Assembly (NCBI GenBank): GCA_028015205.1
Contig: CM051517.1
Span: 40,559,135 to 40,623,134 of the forward strand
Length of the DNA stretch: 64,000 nt
Reading direction: 5' to 3'
Source: Mytilisepta virgata
Lineage: Eukaryota; Mollusca; Bivalvia; Mytilida; Mytilidae
Numbering within the stretch: position 1 is the stretch's first letter; each line of letters starts with the position of its first letter. Both the position numbers and the translations under genes were made by a program. The notes under the pieces were generated by a model. The model did no database searches and was not told the origin of the DNA. It saw only the letters and a program-made list of their open reading frames with translations. This document shows positions 61,690-64,000 of the stretch, in pieces.

Positions 61690-63141
61690 TTTCTTCCGTC
61701 TGTTAACTTTTCACATTTTAATCTTCTCCTCTGAAACTACTGGGCCAAATAGAATTAAACTTGGTAGGAAGCATCTATGTAAGGTCCTTTATAAAGTTTG
61801 CTCATTTCACCTTGGTCGGACAGTAAACATGGCCGCCATGGGCAATTGTTGTTTCTGATTGGCTGAGTTTTCAAAAATCTTCTCCTCTGAAACTGCTTGG
61901 CCAAATGGAACAAAACTTGACAGGAAGCATATATGGGGGTCCATTATAAAGTTTCCTCATTTCATTCCGATCAGACTACAAATATGGCCATAATGGGCAG
62001 TTCTTGTTTCTGATTGGCTGATATAAAAAAATCTTTTCCTCTGAAATCTCTTGGCCAAATGGAACGAAACTTGACAGGAAGCATCTATGGGAGGATGTTT
62101 ACAAAGCTTCCACATTTTCTCGTGATCAGGCAACAAACATGGCCTCTATGGAAAACTCTTTTTTCTCATTGGTTGATTAAATAAAAAAAAATTCTGTGGA
62201 ACTACCGGGCCAAATGGATTGAAACTTGACAGGAAGCATCTATGGGAGGTTCTTTACAAAGTTTCCTCATTTTGTCCTGATTGGACTACAAACATGGCCA
62301 CCATGGAGCAGTTCTTGTTTCTGATTGGCCGATATAAAAAATGTTCTTCTCTGAAATTGCTTGGCCAAATGGAACGAAACCTAACAGGAAGCATCTATGG
62401 GAGGTTCTTTACAAAGTTTCCTCATTTTGTCCTGATTATACTACAAATATGGTCACCATGGACATTTCTTGTTTCTGATTGGCCGATATAAATGTTCTTC
62501 TCTGAAAATGCTTCACCAAATGAAAGAAACTTGATAGGAAGCATATATGGGAGGTCCTTTATAAAAATTCCTCATTTTGTCCTTATCAGACTACAAATAT
62601 AACCGCCATGGGGCAGTTCTTGTTTCTGATTGGCCAATATAAAAAAGTTCTTCTCTGAAATCGCTTGGCCAAATGGAATGAAAATTGACAGGAAGCATCT
62701 ATGGGAGGTTCTTTACAAAGTTTCCTCATTTTGTCCTGATTGGACTACAGATATGGCCACCATGGACATTTCTTGTTTCTGATTGGCTGAAATAAAATGG
62801 CGGATAGAAAAAACTCTTCTTCTCTGAAACTGCTTGGCCAAATGGAATGAAAGTTGATAGGAAGCATGTATGGGAGGTCCTTTTCAAAATTTATTCATTC
62901 CGTCCACATTGGGTAACAAACATGACCACCATAGGAAATTCTTGTTTCTCATTGGTTGATTTAAAAAAAAAAAATTCTGTGGAACTGATTCGCCAAATGG
63001 AATGAAACCTGAAAAGAAGCATCTGTGGGAGGTTTTTACAAAGTTTTCTCATTTTGTCCAGATCATGCAACAAACATGGCCGCCATGGGCAATTCTTGTT
63101 TCTGCCAGGTGAGCGATACAGGCTCAGCCCTCTGAGCCTCT
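61690..63141 (-). mobile_element. GAGGCTC-family repeat element, copy E (inside RT pseudogene)
   Basis: Reversed copy: its 5' end AGAGGCTCAGAGGGCTGAGC reads leftwards from 63141, followed by CTGTATCGCTCACCTGGCA. About nine ~130-165-bp units (CCTCATTTTGTCCTGATTGG, TTGGCCAAATGGAACGAAAC, TTGACAGGAAGCATCTATGG) belong to the same unit type as copy A. It ends at GACGG without the 3' hairpin. AGTT occurs at both junctions (61686-61689, 63142-63145). Confidence 0.9.
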
Positions 63142-63145
63142 AGTT

Positions 63146-63819
63146 ACAAATATGATAAAATTTTGGAAAAGGGTCTATAGCACTAATGATAAATTACTTA
63201 AAAATGCATACTTATTGTCAAGTAGGTTATATAAAGAAGGGAAAAAGTCATGGATAAGCTGTATTCACTCTATTTCAAAAATGTTAGATCTGACAGTTCA
63301 GCAGTTAACAAAGCCAAAATTAAATATTAAAAACTGATATTAAAAAGCCTAATTCTTAAAAATAAAATCTCATGGAAGACCGAAATTCCATGACAACAGA
63401 AAAAATACTTGGCATCAAAATAAATTAAGAACATGTAGATTATTTAAACCTAACTTTGGATATGAACCATACAATGTACCTTAGTAATCTCCCTTTTATG
63501 AAAAGCTAATCAAGTACACGATTTAGAATTGGACTTCATAAATTAAAAATAGAGAAAGGTTGACATTTTAATATTAAACTACAAGTTATGCAAAAATGGT
63601 ATAGAAGATGAGATGCACTTCCTTTTAGAATGTAATAACCTTCCTGCTGTAAGAGATCCAATCTTACAGAACATATATAATAAAAATATTAATGTCTCCA
63701 AACTTGACAAAAAACAATTATTTATCTGGTTGTTAAGCAACGAGAATAATGATATACTGTTTTTGATTTATGACCTACTCATAAAACTTAATGATATGAG
63801 AAGGAGTTTACTTGGATAA
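63146..63819 (+). pseudogene. Decayed non-LTR retrotransposon RT, right part
   Basis: Continuation of the pseudogene interrupted at 61690: MIKFWKRVYSTNDKLLKNAY, LYKEGKKSWISCI, and after further frameshifts the C-terminal HFLLECNNLPAVRDPIL, MRRSLLG-stop (63817-63819). The left reading frame joins without a shift across the insertion. Confidence 0.85.
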
Positions 63820-63968
63820 TTAGGTAATTTTGTTTATATATATGATCATATATTGTTGTACATTTTATGACGAAGGGTGCACTGCCAATGCAATAATATA
63901 GTCCCCTAGTAGAGACTAGACCAACAGATTTACTTTTAATGTTAATATTATGGATGCAATTTTCACTG

Positions 63969-64000
63969 TTTTTTTAGCTCACCTGGACCAAAGGTCCATC
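63969..64000 (-). mobile_element. GAGGCTC-family element, 3' end at window edge
   Basis: TTTTTTAGCTCACCTGGACC followed by AAAGGTCC is the reversed 3' hairpin end (TGGTCC / GGACCA then AGGTGAGCTAA). The rest of the copy lies outside the window. Confidence 0.75.

Noticed and set aside
1..64000. Free-standing tRNA, rRNA or endogenous virus genes
   Set aside because: Only a tRNA-like SINE head (47450-47524) was seen; no gag, pol-LTR, capsid or envelope signals and no rRNA blocks were recognised.

Overview
The window looks like nuclear DNA of a bivalve mollusc, most likely a mussel (Mytilus-like). Genes are split by GT-AG introns, the DNA is AT-rich, and it is crowded with foldback elements, MITE-like elements and minisatellites. 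A short tail near 6.9-7.06 kb resembles a repeat I associate with mussel genomes. The species call is inference; no database search was possible.

Three protein genes are well supported. (1) A single-exon Toll-like receptor (minus strand, 175-2352) with leucine-rich repeats, one membrane segment and a TIR domain. (2) A complete 15-exon prohormone convertase of the PC1/3 (PCSK1) type (plus strand, 9850-30670). All splice phases agree, the joined reading frame gives 642 residues, and all four catalytic positions are present. (3) A complete 5-exon canopy-family ER chaperone gene (minus strand, 50653-55888; 222 residues; six saposin-type cysteines; acidic tail ending KEEL). PC1/3 and canopy both belong to the secretory pathway, but nothing in the sequence shows that the genes work together. 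Weaker signals are an orphan Ig-like exon (42365-42503), a minus-strand coding remnant with an in-frame TGA (49263-49573), and unidentified exon-like stretches on the minus strand between 3.0 and 8.0 kb.

Layout: 0-2.4 kb TLR; 2.4-9.8 kb repeats (hairpin, 38-bp minisatellite with a 390-bp higher-order period, retroelement tail) and doubtful exons; 9.85-30.7 kb PCSK1, whose introns carry several palindromic elements and a SINE fragment; 30.7-42.3 kb mobile and tandem repeats; 43.5-44.9 kb a 5'-truncated non-LTR retrotransposon; 44.9-48.7 kb dispersed elements, a SINE and palindromes; 50.6-55.9 kb canopy gene with three element insertions in its introns; 56-60 kb mostly featureless; 60.4-63.8 kb a decayed second non-LTR retrotransposon split by a dispersed element.

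The most unusual structure is a pair of dispersed repeat families (here GAGGCTC and GTCTTCC) that share an architecture but not sequence. Each has a short hairpin at the 5' end, then a motif that reappears inverted at the 3' end, and a core of degenerate tandem units that differs between copies. Six GAGGCTC-family and two GTCTTCC-family occurrences lie in this window.
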